Counted from the first letter of the stretch, positions 26,737-36,425 are shown. The stretch: DNA of 64,000 nt from Thiomonas bhubaneswarensis (GCF_001418255.1 NZ_LIPV01000004.1:124001-188000); one strand, 5' to 3'. Numbers and translations are program-made. The notes: generated from the sequence alone by a model not told the origin.

Positions 26737-26790
26737 ACGTCCGGCCCTTCGCCGCGGGCGTTCTCGAGACCTTTCTTCGCCCCGCATGCC

Positions 26791-27306
26791 ATGGAAAGAC
26801 CGAAGGCGACCCAGGTACCGTCAGGCAGCTTGATCGCAGACCATCTGCCTGGCGCGAACTTTTTCGACGCATGGAGCATCGACTTGGTCGATGATGGACG
26901 GTCAGCGCTCCGCCTGTTCATGCAGTCGCTCGCCACGACGCCGGCATGGGTCGAGCGATGCATGGCATTGCGCAACCGCGCAGCGGTTCTCGTCGGGCTG
27001 AAGGATCTTGGCCCCTTGAGCGCCGTCGACCCGGCCGGAGCCGAATCAGCCTATCGGCCCGGCGACCGCGTTGGCATCTTCACCTTGGTTCAGAACACAT
27101 TCGCCGAGACCCTGCTGGGCGACAGGGACAAGCACCTGGACGTCGTCCTTTCCGTGCATCGGCGGGCATGCGGCACTGGCCGTGTTCTCGTGACCGTCAC
27201 GACGGTGGTCCGGGTCCACAACCTGCTCGGGCACCTGTACATGATCCCGGTCAGACCGTTGCACAGGCGAATCGCGCCCGCGGTGCTGGCATCGCTCGCA
27301 CGTTAG
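26791..27306 (+). CDS. DUF2867-family protein
   Basis: Seen: 171 residues with PGANFFDAWSIDL, a central GDRVGIFTLVQNTFAETLLGD and DKHLDVVLSVHRR, then TTVVRVHNLLGHLYMIPVRP near the end, the pattern of DUF2867, a single-domain family often fused to or near NAD-dependent epimerases. No catalytic residues are established. The family link with epimerases fits the SDR gene 1.6 kb upstream. Confidence 0.8.
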   Translation: MERPKATQVPSGSLIADHLPGANFFDAWSIDLVDDGRSALRLFMQSLATTPAWVERCMALRNRAAVLVGLKDLGPLSAVDPAGAESAYRPGDRVGIFTLVQNTFAETLLGDRDKHLDVVLSVHRRACGTGRVLVTVTTVVRVHNLLGHLYMIPVRPLHRRIAPAVLASLAR

Positions 27307-27331
27307 CCAGCACCCCCACAGTTGTAGGACT

Positions 27332-28507
27332 TCAACCCAGCGCGTGCACGACCAGCGATAGCACGGCGAAACCGGCACCCACTGAGACCACGGCGGGCCA
27401 CCCGCCCAGGCTCCAGGCGTGGCTCGCCAGCAGGGACCCAAGCGCGCCGCCGCCGAAGTAGTAGGTCATGTACAGGGCGTTGACGCGGTTGCGTACCTCG
27501 CTCGGCAGCGCGTGGATCGACGCCTGGTTGGCGATATGCGCCGCCTGACAGCCAGCGTCCACGGCGACGATACCGACCACGAGCCCCCAGAGGGAGTGCT
27601 CGCCGAAGCTTGCCGCGCCCCACGACGCCAGGACGACAAGCAGGGCCGCGCCGCGAATGCGCCCAGGGCCCCGGGCACGGTCCGACCAGCGACCGGAGAG
27701 CGCCGCTGCGCTCGCGCCGGCGATTCCCAGCAGCCCGAAGGAGCCCACGACTGCAGGACCGTAGTCGTAGTCCGTGCTCTGCAGCAGTGGAGTCAAGCCG
27801 ACCCAGAACACGCTGAAGCTGCCGAAGAACAGCGCGCCGGTCAATGCTGCCGTGCGCAATTCGGGGAATTTTCCGAACTGGGCGAACGTGGACGTGATGA
27901 GCGCGAGATAGCGTTGCCCAGCGTGTGCCGGCGCTGGCTGCCGAGGCAGTTCCCTCCAGAGCATCGCGAACATGGCCGCGTTGAGTGCTGCGCCGACGTC
28001 GAACACCACGCGCCAGCTGCTCCACTGCGCCACCGCGCCGGCGAGCACGCGTCCGCCGAGAATGCCGATCATCAGTCCGCTCATCACGGTCCCGATCGAT
28101 CGGCCGCGTTCCTCCGGCCGTGCAAGGTGCGCGACCAGTGGAATGATCTGCTGCGCGATCGATGACAACACCCCAATGGCGAATGCTGCCGTGGCCAGCC
28201 AGGCCACCGAAGGGGCCAGCGCTGCCGACAGGGTCACCGGAACAAGCAGCGCGGACAGCCAGAGGATGATGCGATGGCGGGCGTGGCGATCGCCCAGCGG
28301 ACCGATGAGGATCAGCCCGGCCGCGTAGCCGATTTGCACGGCCGAAGGCACGATACCGATCCTGGCGATCGTGACGTGGAAGGTTCCGGCAAACTGCTGC
28401 AACAGCGGTTGCGCGTAGTAGAGATTCGCCACCGAAACGCCGCAGGCCGCCGCCATCAGCACGGTGAAGCGCGCGTCGGCGTCACGCTGTGTGGCACGGT
28501 GTTCCAT
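27332..28507 (-). CDS. MFS transporter
   Basis: Role: proton-coupled efflux of a small molecule. Seen: 391 residues with about 12 hydrophobic segments, the loop 2-3 motif GPLGDRHARHRI, and GRVLAGAVAQWSSWR (motif C region). ATG 28507 chosen because a longer in-frame extension lies in the neighbouring gene. Similar in type to sugar/drug efflux members; substrate unknown. Followed by the aldo-keto reductase gene on the same strand upstream. Confidence 0.88.
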   Translation of the reverse strand: MEHRATQRDADARFTVLMAAACGVSVANLYYAQPLLQQFAGTFHVTIARIGIVPSAVQIGYAAGLILIGPLGDRHARHRIILWLSALLVPVTLSAALAPSVAWLATAAFAIGVLSSIAQQIIPLVAHLARPEERGRSIGTVMSGLMIGILGGRVLAGAVAQWSSWRVVFDVGAALNAAMFAMLWRELPRQPAPAHAGQRYLALITSTFAQFGKFPELRTAALTGALFFGSFSVFWVGLTPLLQSTDYDYGPAVVGSFGLLGIAGASAAALSGRWSDRARGPGRIRGAALLVVLASWGAASFGEHSLWGLVVGIVAVDAGCQAAHIANQASIHALPSEVRNRVNALYMTYYFGGGALGSLLASHAWSLGGWPAVVSVGAGFAVLSLVVHALG

Positions 28508-28548
28508 GATTGTGGGGCAGGAGGAAGCTGGCGATCGTTCGCGTCGGA

Positions 28549-29538
28549 TCAGCCGCGCACCAGGCCCATCATGTTCTCGGCATACCGCGTGCCGCTGGCC
28601 GCGTCCGGCGGGAACAGCGCGTCGATGTGTTTGCGTTCCTCGACGGCGAGAGTCACCTGCAGGGCGCCCAGGTTTTCCTCCAGTCGCGCCAGCCGGCGCG
28701 TTCCCGGAATCGGCACGATGTGCGGGTCGCGCCCGAGAACCCAGGCCAGCGCCAGCTGCGCGGGCGTGCACCCCTTCGCCGTCGCGAGCTCGCGCACCGT
28801 TGCGACCAGCGCGAGGTTTTTTTCGAAGTGCTCGCCCTGGAAGCGCGGGCTGCTGCGGCGATAGTCGTCGGGTTCGAAGTCCGCGGGACTGCGGATGGCG
28901 CCGGTGAGGAATCCGCGCCCCAAGGGGCTGTAGGCGACGAAGCCCACGCCCAGCTCGGCGCAGGTGTCGAGCACGTCATCTTCGGGATCGCGGGTCCACA
29001 GCGAGTATTCGCTCTGCACCGCTGTGATCGGGTGGACCGCATGCGCTCGCCGCAACGTCCCCGGAGCGACCTCGGACAAGCCCAGGTGGCGCACCTTGCC
29101 GGCGCGCACCAGGTCGGCCATCGTGCCCACGGTCTCTTCGATCGGCACGTTGCGATCGACCCGGTGCTGGTAGTACAGATCGATGTGATCGACGCCAAGC
29201 CGTCGCAGGCTGGCGTCGCAGGCCCGGCGCACGTAGTCGGGCCTGCCGTTGATGCGCCGCCCCTTCGGGTCGGCGGGGTCGCGCTCGATGCCGAACTTGG
29301 TGGCCAGAAAGACCTCGCCACGGCGCCCACGGATCGCTCGGCCGACCAGTTCCTCGTTGCTGAACGGTCCATACGCGTCGGCGGTGTCGAGGAAGTTCAC
29401 GCCTCGGTCCAGCGCAGCGCCGATCAGCGCCTCGGATGTCGCGTCGTCATGGCTTCCGTAGAAGTCGCTCATACCCATGCAGCCAAGCCCAAGGGCAGAG
29501 ACTTCGGGGCCGTCACGGCCCAGGCGTCGTGTATTCAT
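28549..29538 (-). CDS. Aldo/keto reductase
   Basis: Role: NADPH-dependent reduction of aldehydes or ketones. Seen: AKR (beta/alpha)8 signature from [13 protein letters not shown], catalytic Asp/Tyr in [18 protein letters not shown] (about 48-65), Lys in [11 protein letters not shown], His in [12 protein letters not shown], and the cofactor segment [14 protein letters not shown]. 329 residues, full. Divergent from the LysR gene at 29645, which probably controls it and the MFS gene. Confidence 0.93.
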   Translation of the reverse strand: MNTRRLGRDGPEVSALGLGCMGMSDFYGSHDDATSEALIGAALDRGVNFLDTADAYGPFSNEELVGRAIRGRRGEVFLATKFGIERDPADPKGRRINGRPDYVRRACDASLRRLGVDHIDLYYQHRVDRNVPIEETVGTMADLVRAGKVRHLGLSEVAPGTLRRAHAVHPITAVQSEYSLWTRDPEDDVLDTCAELGVGFVAYSPLGRGFLTGAIRSPADFEPDDYRRSSPRFQGEHFEKNLALVATVRELATAKGCTPAQLALAWVLGRDPHIVPIPGTRRLARLEENLGALQVTLAVEERKHIDALFPPDAASGTRYAENMMGLVRG

Positions 29539-29644
29539 GAAAGGTCTCGTGAGGAGGGCGGCAAGGCGCCGCCGCAACACCGATGATTATTCGCAGCGCT
29601 GCTATGCTCGTGAAGAGAAATCCATGCAAGGTGGTTTTGCATCC

Positions 29645-30544
29645 ATGGAAAACCTGAGCTGGGACGACCTGCGCCTGTTTCTGCTGGTCGCACGCACCCA
29701 CAGCCTGTCGGGCGCCGCCGTGCAACTGGGCGTGAGTCCGTCTACGGTCGGCCGGCGCGTGGCGCAGCTGGAACATGCGCTCGGCGTGTCGCTGTTCGTG
29801 CGCCATGCCAGCGGCTACCGGCTGACCGAAGACGGCTCCGGTCTGCTGGACGAGGCGCGTCGCGTCGAGGATGCGGTCGTGCAACTGCGCGGGCACGCCG
29901 CGGACCTGGGCTCGACGCCGCGCGGCCATGTCCGGCTGGCCACCAACGAGGCGCTGGCGAACCTGCTGATCCTGCCGCGCTGGGCCGAGATGGCGCCACG
30001 CTACCCCGATCTCGTGCTGGAACTGATCACCGGCTCCGCGGTGCAGGACCTCTACCGCCGCGATGCCGATCTTGCCCTGCGCCTGGTTCGTCCCGAGTCG
30101 GGTGGACTCGTCGTGCGCCGCCTGGGCACGCAGGCCTACGCTGTCTACGCGCGCCAAGGCCTGGCGCCGGCCGCGGGCAAGCAAGGACGGGAGGATCTTG
30201 CCAGGCTGCCGTGGATCGGATGGGACCTCTCGGTGCAGCATCTCGTGCAGGCCCGCTGGCAGCGCGAACGCTTCCCGCAAGCCACGATTGCGCTGACCGC
30301 CAACAGCCTCTTCAGCCAGTTGCACGCTGCGGAGCGGGGCCTGGGCCTGGCCGTCCTGCCTTGCTACATCGCGGACACCAGCCCGCTGCTGGAGCGCTGC
30401 CTGGCGCCATCGCAGTGCGTGTCTCAGGACATCTGGCTGGTGATCCAGCAGGGTCTGCGGGATTCACCCCGGGTGCGCGTGGTCGCGGATCTGCTGACGG
30501 ACCTCATCCACGAGAACCGTGCCGCCATGGCTGGCACCGGATAA
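29645..30544 (+). CDS. LysR-family transcriptional regulator
   Basis: Seen: 299 residues from ATG 29645; HTH RTHSLSGAAVQLGVSPSTVG then QLEHALGVSLFVR (about 19-54). ATG 29624 is an alternative start. Divergent from the aldo-keto reductase, so a likely redox or xenobiotic-responsive regulator of it; followed at 33 bp by a YciI-like gene. Confidence 0.92.
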   Translation: MENLSWDDLRLFLLVARTHSLSGAAVQLGVSPSTVGRRVAQLEHALGVSLFVRHASGYRLTEDGSGLLDEARRVEDAVVQLRGHAADLGSTPRGHVRLATNEALANLLILPRWAEMAPRYPDLVLELITGSAVQDLYRRDADLALRLVRPESGGLVVRRLGTQAYAVYARQGLAPAAGKQGREDLARLPWIGWDLSVQHLVQARWQRERFPQATIALTANSLFSQLHAAERGLGLAVLPCYIADTSPLLERCLAPSQCVSQDIWLVIQQGLRDSPRVRVVADLLTDLIHENRAAMAGTG

Positions 30545-30576
30545 GCTTGTCCTGTTTTCAACAGGACGATGCATTC

Positions 30577-30870
30577 ATGTACGCCATCATTCTTCGCTAC
30601 AAGGTTCCGCTGCACGAGGTCGACAGGCATGTCGACGCGCACCGTGCCTGGCTGCGCGAGCACTATGCGGCCGGGCACTTCCTGCTCTCGGGGGCGCAGC
30701 GCCCGCGTGTCGGCGGCCTCATCCTGGCCGCGGCGATGGCGCGCGCGAAGCTCGACGCGATCCTGGCCGGCGATGCGTTCAAGATGGCCGGCGTGGCCGA
30801 CTACGAGGTGATCGACGTCGCCGCGACGACGTCGAGCCCCGAACTGGCGTTTCTTGCCGAACAGCCGTAG
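30577..30870 (+). CDS. YCII-related protein
   Basis: Seen: 97 residues; MYAIILRYKVPLHEVDRHVD, then HRAWLREHYAAGHFLLSGAQ with the conserved His, and ADYEVIDVAA, matching the ferredoxin-fold YciI family. Function in general unknown; one member is a chloromuconolactone dehalogenase-like enzyme. Same strand as the upstream lysR, with a good start. Confidence 0.85.
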   Translation: MYAIILRYKVPLHEVDRHVDAHRAWLREHYAAGHFLLSGAQRPRVGGLILAAAMARAKLDAILAGDAFKMAGVADYEVIDVAATTSSPELAFLAEQP

Positions 30871-30901
30871 CGGACGTCTGCGGAGCAGGCGGCGTTACGG
30901 C

Positions 30902-31630
30902 TCAGCCCGGGCTGCCGGCGACGGCCTCCGTCGTGCAGGCGTTCGTCGCGATCCTCCCGGCGAGGGCGCTGCGCTGGCGCCCATCCGGGGTGAAGTTCCC
31001 GGGATCGAGCCAGTCCTCGATGGCCCCTTGCAGGGCTGGCCATTCGCCGTCGATGATGCTGAACCAGGCGGTGTCGCGGTTGCGGCCCTTGACCACGGTG
31101 GCCTGGCGGAACGTGCCCTCGTAGCTGAAGCCCAGACGAACCGCGGCGCGCCGCGATGGCTGGTTCAGGCTGTCGCATTTCCACTCCAGCCTCCGGTAGC
31201 CCAGCGCGAAAGCCTCGCGCATGAGCAGGAACAGCGCTTCGGTGGCCATCGGCGTGCGCTGCAGACGGGGCGAGAAGTGCAGGTGGCCGATCTCGATCGA
31301 GCCGGCCTCCGGCGTGATGCGCAGATAGCCGGCGACGCCGGTCGGCAGACCACTGGCCGAATCGACGATCGCGAACAGCATCGTATCCTTGCGTTGCGCC
31401 AGGTCATCGATCCACTTCGCGTACTGCCCGGCATCGGCGAAGGGACCATAGGGCAGATAGGTCCACCCTCGTCCGCTTGGGTCGTCGGCGTAGGCCTCGT
31501 AGAGGGCGGCGGCGTGCGACTCGGCGGCGAGCGGCTCGAGCCGACAGCGTGGCCCGTGGATGATGCGCGCTTGCGGATGCGGCGGCGCGATCCACTGGGG
31601 GAGCGGGGTGCCGATGGGCTGGGTTGGCAT
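30902..31630 (-). CDS. GNAT-family acetyltransferase (RimJ/RimL type)
   Basis: Role: acetyl-CoA-dependent N-acetylation of protein or small molecule. Seen: 242 residues with GVAGYLRITPEAGSIEIGHL, an acetyl-CoA loop region LQRTPMATEALFLLM and the C-terminal AAVRLGFSYEGTFRQA typical of RimJ/L. Last gene of the leftward run 34221-30902. Target unknown. Confidence 0.88.
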   Translation of the reverse strand: MPTQPIGTPLPQWIAPPHPQARIIHGPRCRLEPLAAESHAAALYEAYADDPSGRGWTYLPYGPFADAGQYAKWIDDLAQRKDTMLFAIVDSASGLPTGVAGYLRITPEAGSIEIGHLHFSPRLQRTPMATEALFLLMREAFALGYRRLEWKCDSLNQPSRRAAVRLGFSYEGTFRQATVVKGRNRDTAWFSIIDGEWPALQGAIEDWLDPGNFTPDGRQRSALAGRIATNACTTEAVAGSPG

Positions 31631-31654
31631 GGGTCGGAGCGTTGATTGAGGAGA

Positions 31655-32305
31655 TCAGGTCGGAAGGGGCGCGTCAGGCGCCCGGTCCGGCGCGAGGAAG
31701 CGGCGAACATGTGCCGCGACGAGGTCCGGCTGGTTGGTGCCGAGGGCGTGGTCGCCGCCGGCGATGATCACGAGCTGCGCGCCGCGGATCGCGCGTTCGA
31801 GATGCTGGCCGACGGCCGGCGGGCTGATCCGGTCGTCGGAACCCCAGAGCAGAAGGGTTGGGATGTCGATCGCGTGCAGCCGTGCCTGAAGGTCCGGTTT
31901 CGCCTGCAGAATCCAGCGCGCCGTGTTCGGAAAGGCCTCCAGGTACTCGGCGCGCCAGTCCTGGGCGCCGAACGCGGCGACGTCGACGCCCCCTGATGTT
32001 GCGGTCAAGACCAGATGGGTGACCAGGGCTGGCATCCGAAGCGCCAGTTCGATGGCCACGACACCGCCCATCGACTGCGCGACGAGGACCGAAGGCGCTG
32101 TGAGCTCGGCGCAGGCCAGGTCGACGAGATCGGAAAAGCCGCGAACATGCGGGCATGGGGTCTGTCTGCCCAATCCCGGCCAGGCCAGAAAGCGTTGCTC
32201 CCAGGTGCATGGCAGGAGCATCCCGACCCCGTGCCAGAACGATGGGTCGCCGCTGGCCCCGGGAAGAAACACCACGCGATGCGGATGCGTCGGTCTCGCA
32301 CTCAT
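31655..32305 (-). CDS. Alpha/beta-fold hydrolase
   Basis: Seen: 216 residues; oxyanion region FLPGASGDPSFWHGV, nucleophile elbow VAQSMGG with Ser (about 99), Asp in LLLWGSDDRISPP, and His in GGDHALGTN, so the triad is complete. Substrate unknown. Its ATG overlaps the end of the upstream GNAT gene, so both are in the phzF operon. Confidence 0.88.
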   Translation of the reverse strand: MSARPTHPHRVVFLPGASGDPSFWHGVGMLLPCTWEQRFLAWPGLGRQTPCPHVRGFSDLVDLACAELTAPSVLVAQSMGGVVAIELALRMPALVTHLVLTATSGGVDVAAFGAQDWRAEYLEAFPNTARWILQAKPDLQARLHAIDIPTLLLWGSDDRISPPAVGQHLERAIRGAQLVIIAGGDHALGTNQPDLVAAHVRRFLAPDRAPDAPLPT

Positions 32306-32790
32306 GGCTGGACGTCGATTTTCAACTTGCGCCCGCCGGTCACGGCAAAGCCGCAGCGTTCGTAGAAAGCCAGCGTGCGGTCGAATTCCGGCAAGGGCGG
32401 CGTGGTGACCTCGAGCCGCGGCCAGCCAAGCGATCGCGCGTGGGCGCGGGCTGCATCCGCCAAGGCCGCGCCGACCCCGCGCGAGCGCCACCCGGGTTCG
32501 ACGTAGAACTCCGGGATGGTGCCGAACAAGCCGCCGGCGTACAGCGCGCAGCTCTCGCTCAGCGTGATCACCCCGACTGCTTTGCCGTCGACATTCGCGG
32601 CCACGAATGCCGTGTAGCGCCCGGAGCCGATGAGCTTGCTCAGCGACAGCGCCGATGCCTCGACATCGAAGTCGAAGACCTTCGCGCCGATCGCCTCGAT
32701 GATCTCGGCGAGCAGCGCTCCGATCAGGCCAGCAACCGCCACGGCATCGACCGCAGTGGCTTGCCGAATGCGCACATCGGGCGCCGTCAT
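32302..32790 (-). CDS. GNAT-family acetyltransferase
   Basis: Seen: 162 residues with VGVITLSESCALYAGGLFGT, PEFYVEPGWRSRGVGAALAD containing the acetyl-CoA motif RSRGVG, and a C-terminal FYERCGFAVTGG. Overlaps paiB upstream and the hydrolase downstream by 4 bp each. In B. subtilis PaiB pairs with the acetyltransferase PaiA; this gene may play a similar role, which is inference. Confidence 0.87.
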   Translation of the reverse strand: MTAPDVRIRQATAVDAVAVAGLIGALLAEIIEAIGAKVFDFDVEASALSLSKLIGSGRYTAFVAANVDGKAVGVITLSESCALYAGGLFGTIPEFYVEPGWRSRGVGAALADAARAHARSLGWPRLEVTTPPLPEFDRTLAFYERCGFAVTGGRKLKIDVQP

Positions 32791-33425
32791 CTGGTCAACC
32801 CCTGCATCAAGGCCGCGAGCTCGGGGTGGCGGTGCGGATCGTCGGGCGAGCCCAGGGCATCGATCACCCCGTCGCGATCGGCGCGCCCTCGGTTCTGGCT
32901 GAGATTGAATTTCCCGTCCAGGGCCTCGATCGCGATCTCGACCCCGGCGATTCCGGCGATCATGCCGGCGATGAATTCGGCGGGGGAGTCGTCGGGGCTC
33001 CAGGGTGCATCGCGGTGCGCTTCGTGTTCCGCCGTCAGCGCGGCGATCTGCTCGCGCAGCCATGCCGCATCGTCGATGACCGTGGCGCGGCCGCGCGCCT
33101 GGACCATCGCATAGTTCCAGGTCGGAACGACCTTGTGGTGCTGCTGCTTCGCCGGATACCAGGATGGGCTCACATAGCCCTGCGGCCCATGGAACAGCAC
33201 CAGACACTCGGCGCCGCCGCGCAGGGCGTCGATCAGCGGGTTGGCGCGCGCCAGATGGGCGCGCAGGGTTCCGTGCAGCCCTTCGGCGGCATCGAACAGA
33301 AAGGGTGCTGGCGAAGCCTGCAGGCCACCGCTGCCGCTGGTGATCACCGTGCCGAGGGGGTGGGATCGGATCAGCGCGTGCAGCACCTCGGGGTCGTCGA
33401 CGCGGAACGCTTCGGGGATGTACAT
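32787..33425 (-). CDS. paiB: PaiB-like FMN-binding negative transcriptional regulator
   Basis: Seen: 212 residues from MYIPEAFRVDDPEVLHALIR; HPLGTVITSGSGGLQASPAP; ARANPLIDALRGG; GYVSPSWYPAKQQHHKVVPT and TWNYAMVQARG; end LDGKFNLSQNRGRADRDGV. These are the PaiB (FMN_bind_2) landmarks. Known: a negative regulator of sporulation/protease genes in B. subtilis, elsewhere poorly studied flavin-binding protein. In operon with phzF and acetyltransferase genes. Confidence 0.93.
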   Translation of the reverse strand: MYIPEAFRVDDPEVLHALIRSHPLGTVITSGSGGLQASPAPFLFDAAEGLHGTLRAHLARANPLIDALRGGAECLVLFHGPQGYVSPSWYPAKQQHHKVVPTWNYAMVQARGRATVIDDAAWLREQIAALTAEHEAHRDAPWSPDDSPAEFIAGMIAGIAGVEIAIEALDGKFNLSQNRGRADRDGVIDALGSPDDPHRHPELAALMQGLTR

Positions 33426-33438
33426 GGAATTCTCCGTG

Positions 33439-34221
33439 TCAGAGGGCGATCTCGCCGACCAGATAGTCGACCGCGCGGCCTTCGAGCAGCACGCGCCCGG
33501 TGTGGACCTCGCAGTGCAGCGCGCCGCCGCGGCGCGAGAGCTGGCGCGCGTGCAGCCGGTCGCGGCCGAGCCGGTGCGCCCAGTACGGCGCCAGGGCGCA
33601 GTGCGCCGAGCCGGTCACGGGATCCTCGTCGATGCCAAGCCCGGGGTAAAAGCAGCGGCTGACGAAGTCGCAGTCGTCGCCCGGCGCGGTGGCGACGACG
33701 CCGCGCGTGTCCAGGGCCGCGATGGCCCGGAAATCGGGGTCCAGCGCGAGCACTTGTCGCGCATCGGCGAAGACGGCGATCAGGTCCATGCCCCGCAGCA
33801 CCTGCTCGGGATGGCCCCCAAGCCCAGCGGCCAGTGCGGCTGGCGCCTCGCAGGGAACCGTAGCGACCGCCGGAAAATCCATGCGCAGACCGTGCTCGGC
33901 GCGCTGGACGCGCAGGGCGCCGCTGCGGGTGTGGAAGGTCACGTCCGGTCCCGTGTGTCCGAGATGCTCGAACCAGACATGGGCGCTGGCGAGGGTGGCA
34001 TGGCCACAGAGGTCGACCTCCGCGCGCGGTGTGAACCAGCGCAGATCCGCTGAGTCGGGCGCGGTCTGGACGAAGAACGCCGTCTCGGCGAGATTGTTCT
34101 CGGCGGCGATGGCCTGCATTACCGTGTCGTCGAGCCAGGCGCCCATGGGGCAGACGGCCGCCGGATTGCCCTCGAACAGGCGCTCGGCGAAGGCGTCGAT
34201 CTGATACAGGGCAATGCGCAT
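33439..34221 (-). CDS. PhzF-family protein (isomerase/epimerase fold)
   Basis: Seen: 260 residues starting MRIALYQIDAFAERLFEGNP, then NPAAVCPMGAWL, NNLAETAFFVQ with the conserved Glu (about residue 46), RWFTPRAEVDLCGHATLASA and DPVTGSAHCALAPYW. These are PhzF landmarks. Known: PhzF isomerises a phenazine precursor, but most relatives are of unknown function; no other phz genes are here. The gene is first in a leftward operon and has an attenuator-like leader. Confidence 0.93.
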   Translation of the reverse strand: MRIALYQIDAFAERLFEGNPAAVCPMGAWLDDTVMQAIAAENNLAETAFFVQTAPDSADLRWFTPRAEVDLCGHATLASAHVWFEHLGHTGPDVTFHTRSGALRVQRAEHGLRMDFPAVATVPCEAPAALAAGLGGHPEQVLRGMDLIAVFADARQVLALDPDFRAIAALDTRGVVATAPGDDCDFVSRCFYPGLGIDEDPVTGSAHCALAPYWAHRLGRDRLHARQLSRRGGALHCEVHTGRVLLEGRAVDYLVGEIAL

Positions 34222-34249
34222 GGGGCTTCGCTCATCGGAAGCCCCCTGG

Positions 34250-34283
34250 CGGGAAAAAAGAAACCCGCCTCGAGGGCGGGTTT
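34250..34283 (-). terminator. Intrinsic terminator in the phzF leader (attenuator)
   Basis: Seen on the minus strand: AAACCCGCC and GGCGGGTTT arms with a short loop, followed by CTTTTTT, ending about 30 bp before the phzF ATG. Such a terminator inside a 5' leader implies regulated read-through; see the leader peptide at 34306-34365. Confidence 0.85.
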
Positions 34284-34305
34284 GTCGGCCTGTGTTGCGC
34301 GCGAA

Positions 34306-34365
34306 CTATCCCGCCACCTCAATGGTGGTACGGATGATTCGGGCAGCTCGCAGGGCGGAGTTCAT
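34306..34365 (-). CDS. Leader peptide of phzF operon attenuator (19 residues)
   Basis: Seen: ATG at 34365 opens a frame ending with TAG at 34308-34306, encoding MNSALRAARIIRTTIEVAG, rich in Arg, Ile, Thr and Val. Its last codons form a self-complementary CCACC/GGTGG hairpin, and the following GGCGGG can pair with the 5' arm of the terminator at 34250-34283. This is the layout of ribosome-mediated attenuation as in thr and ilv operons. Translation is inferred, not shown. Confidence 0.55.
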   Translation of the reverse strand: MNSALRAARIIRTTIEVAG

Positions 34366-34499
34366 GTGTGCGAATGTAGCGAACGTGGCGGCTGTAGGTC
34401 AAGGCTTGCTGATCGACGTCATTGGTCCTGACATAAACACGCGACGCGCGAGGGCTTCGATCTGCTACTTGGGGACAGTTCGATAATGTGCATCACGAT

Positions 34500-35687
34500 T
34501 CAAGCCACCCTTCGCAGTTCGTGCCGCCTATGGAACGCAAGGTACCGTCTGTGGGCGGCCTGGAGCCCTTCAACCCCCCAGTCGGTCCTGACGCCCAAGC
34601 GTGCCGCAGCGTCGGATGGAAGCGCCTCTGAAGCCAGGACGCGGCCATCGTCAGAAAACGAAATCCATCCGCCGTCGAACAAGGCATCAATGTGCGGCGC
34701 CAACAGCAAACCATTGAACACGTCCAGTCGCTCGTTATCGCTCTCACAGGCAGCCCAGGGTTTGATGTGCGAGGCGCGAAGCAACTCAGTGATATTAAGT
34801 CCAGTCACACAACAGCGACCCTGCCAGTAGTCGAGCAGCGCAGCCCGGAATAGGTCTTGGCCTACCCGTTGGACGACAACCCGCTCGGTCTCTGTTGCGG
34901 GAGCTACCGCGTTCTTCTCGGCCTCAGACGCCATGCGCCGGCTCTCGGCCAACCACAGAAGCCGAGCAGTTTCGGGATACTCGGGCAGCTGGATGACATC
35001 ACCGGGCAGCGCATCGGCGCCGCGCGCGTAGAAGGCCACGCCACCCCGTGTTGAACGCACAAGCACGTCAACGCTAACTAGGCGCTGCACGACGGGCAGT
35101 ATGCGGCTCAGTAGAGGCGTCACGTCTGGTATCCCAAGCGAGCCCCGCACGACATCGAAGCGCTGTCCGTCGACAGCGCCAAGATAATGCGCTGCTGTCG
35201 CCAAGGCAGCCACGGCTGACTGAATCTCGACCAGCGAGCTGCCCTCCGTTCGCTCGGCGACCAGTGCCGTTACCAGGCCCGCCAGACGGCCTTCCTCGGC
35301 ATTGCGAATCATCCCGTGCTCGGAATACGAAGTGGGTGCTGGTTGCGCCGCAGGCGATATGTTGGTTTGTTGGTCCCACGCGTCCAGGACCAAACGGCGA
35401 GTCCGGTACTCCCCGTAGGCCCGCATTTCGCCATCCTTCAGCACCCGGAAGGTCTCGCTGGGGTAGTCGGGACCCATCACGTCCTTGGGGTCGAGGATGT
35501 AGCGCAACTCGTCGCGGCTGAGGCCGTAGAGGCTGGCGTAGTAGGCGTCGAGTTCGGCGCGCAGCTGGGCGCGCCGCTCAGGGTTCCACGCGAAGGGCTG
35601 GCCCCGCTCGGCGGCAGGGCGTGGGTCGTAGGCAGCGAGATCCTGCCCCCAGCAGCGCATCGCCCACGCGGAGGTGGTGGTCGACAA
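34500..35687 (-). pseudogene. Methylase C-terminal remnant with HNH endonuclease domain
   Basis: Seen: 395-codon frame. Residues about 20-130 match the end of PglX/Eco57I-like methyltransferases (ASLYGLSRDELRYILDPKDV, then YPSETFRVLKDGEMRAYGEY). The last 120 residues carry an HNH-type domain (GRCCVTGLNITELLRASHIK then LDVFNGLLLAPHIDALFDGG). The start is not a normal gene start: the frame is the 3' piece of the methylase that begins further right, joined across a deletion. The HNH domain may be intact and expressed; the methylase part cannot work. Confidence 0.7.
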
Positions 35688-36425
35688 AGCTCAGCGGTCG
35701 GTCAGGCGAGTAGGCCTCTAGCCACAGCGCCGTCTTGGCCAGCTGGATGGCCATGGGGTTCTTGTCCACGCCGTACAGGCAGTGGCTCACGACGTCGCGC
35801 AGCGCGTGCCGGTAGTCTGCGGGTGTGGGGGCGCCGCCTTCACGTTCGGCCGCGGCGCGGTTTAGCGCCACCTCGTCGGCCAGGCGCCGACCGGCGGAGA
35901 GCAGGAAGTGGCCGCTGCCGCAGGCGGGGTCGCATACGGTGAGCGCAAGCAGCGCTTCCACCGGGCGTTCGGGGTTGGCCTTCACCGTCTGCGCGATGAC
36001 GGGCTCCAGCGCGCTCTTGATGAGCTCCTGCACCAGGCTGTCGGGCGTGTAGTAGCTGCCCGTGAGCTTGCGGTTGTTGCCCTTGGTGCTGGCATCCGTC
36101 CCATCGTCGCCGACAAAGGCCAGGCGGGCGGTCGTGGGTGTTGCCAGCCCCTGCAGATCGGGCACCAGCTCCAGCAGGCTCTCGTAGACGCTTCCCAGCT
36201 CCTCCGGGCCCATGTCGCGGTAGTTGACGCGTGAGAGGCCGCCTTCAGCGCGGAACCAGCCAAGCTGGAACACGGCGGCCAGCAGGTGGCGGTTGTCGAT
36301 CTGGGCTGCGTCCAGGCGCGGGCACTGGTCGACTTCGAACAGGCCACCAAGAGCGGGCAGGCCCAGGGCCGGCTGGCCACCCGCCAGTGCGCCAAAGGTG
36401 ATGGTCAGTGCCTGCCAGAGATCGG
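35650..36425 (-). pseudogene. N6-adenine DNA methyltransferase (PglX/Eco57I-like), truncated at both ends
   Basis: Seen: a leftward frame with LGSVYESLLELVPDLQ, TGSYYTPDSLVQELIKSALE, the SAM motif VCDPACGSGHFLLSAGRRLA and YGVDKNPMAIQLAKTALWLE, then VDHHLRVGDALLG, after which the sense sequence jumps out of frame into the C-terminal remnant of 34500-35687. The catalytic NPPY block is missing, so an internal deletion plus frameshift has killed it; the 5' part is lost at about 36425, where an unrelated MFS fragment starts. Known: such methylases belong to BREX/DISARM or type IIG systems; no other subunits are nearby. Confidence 0.8.
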
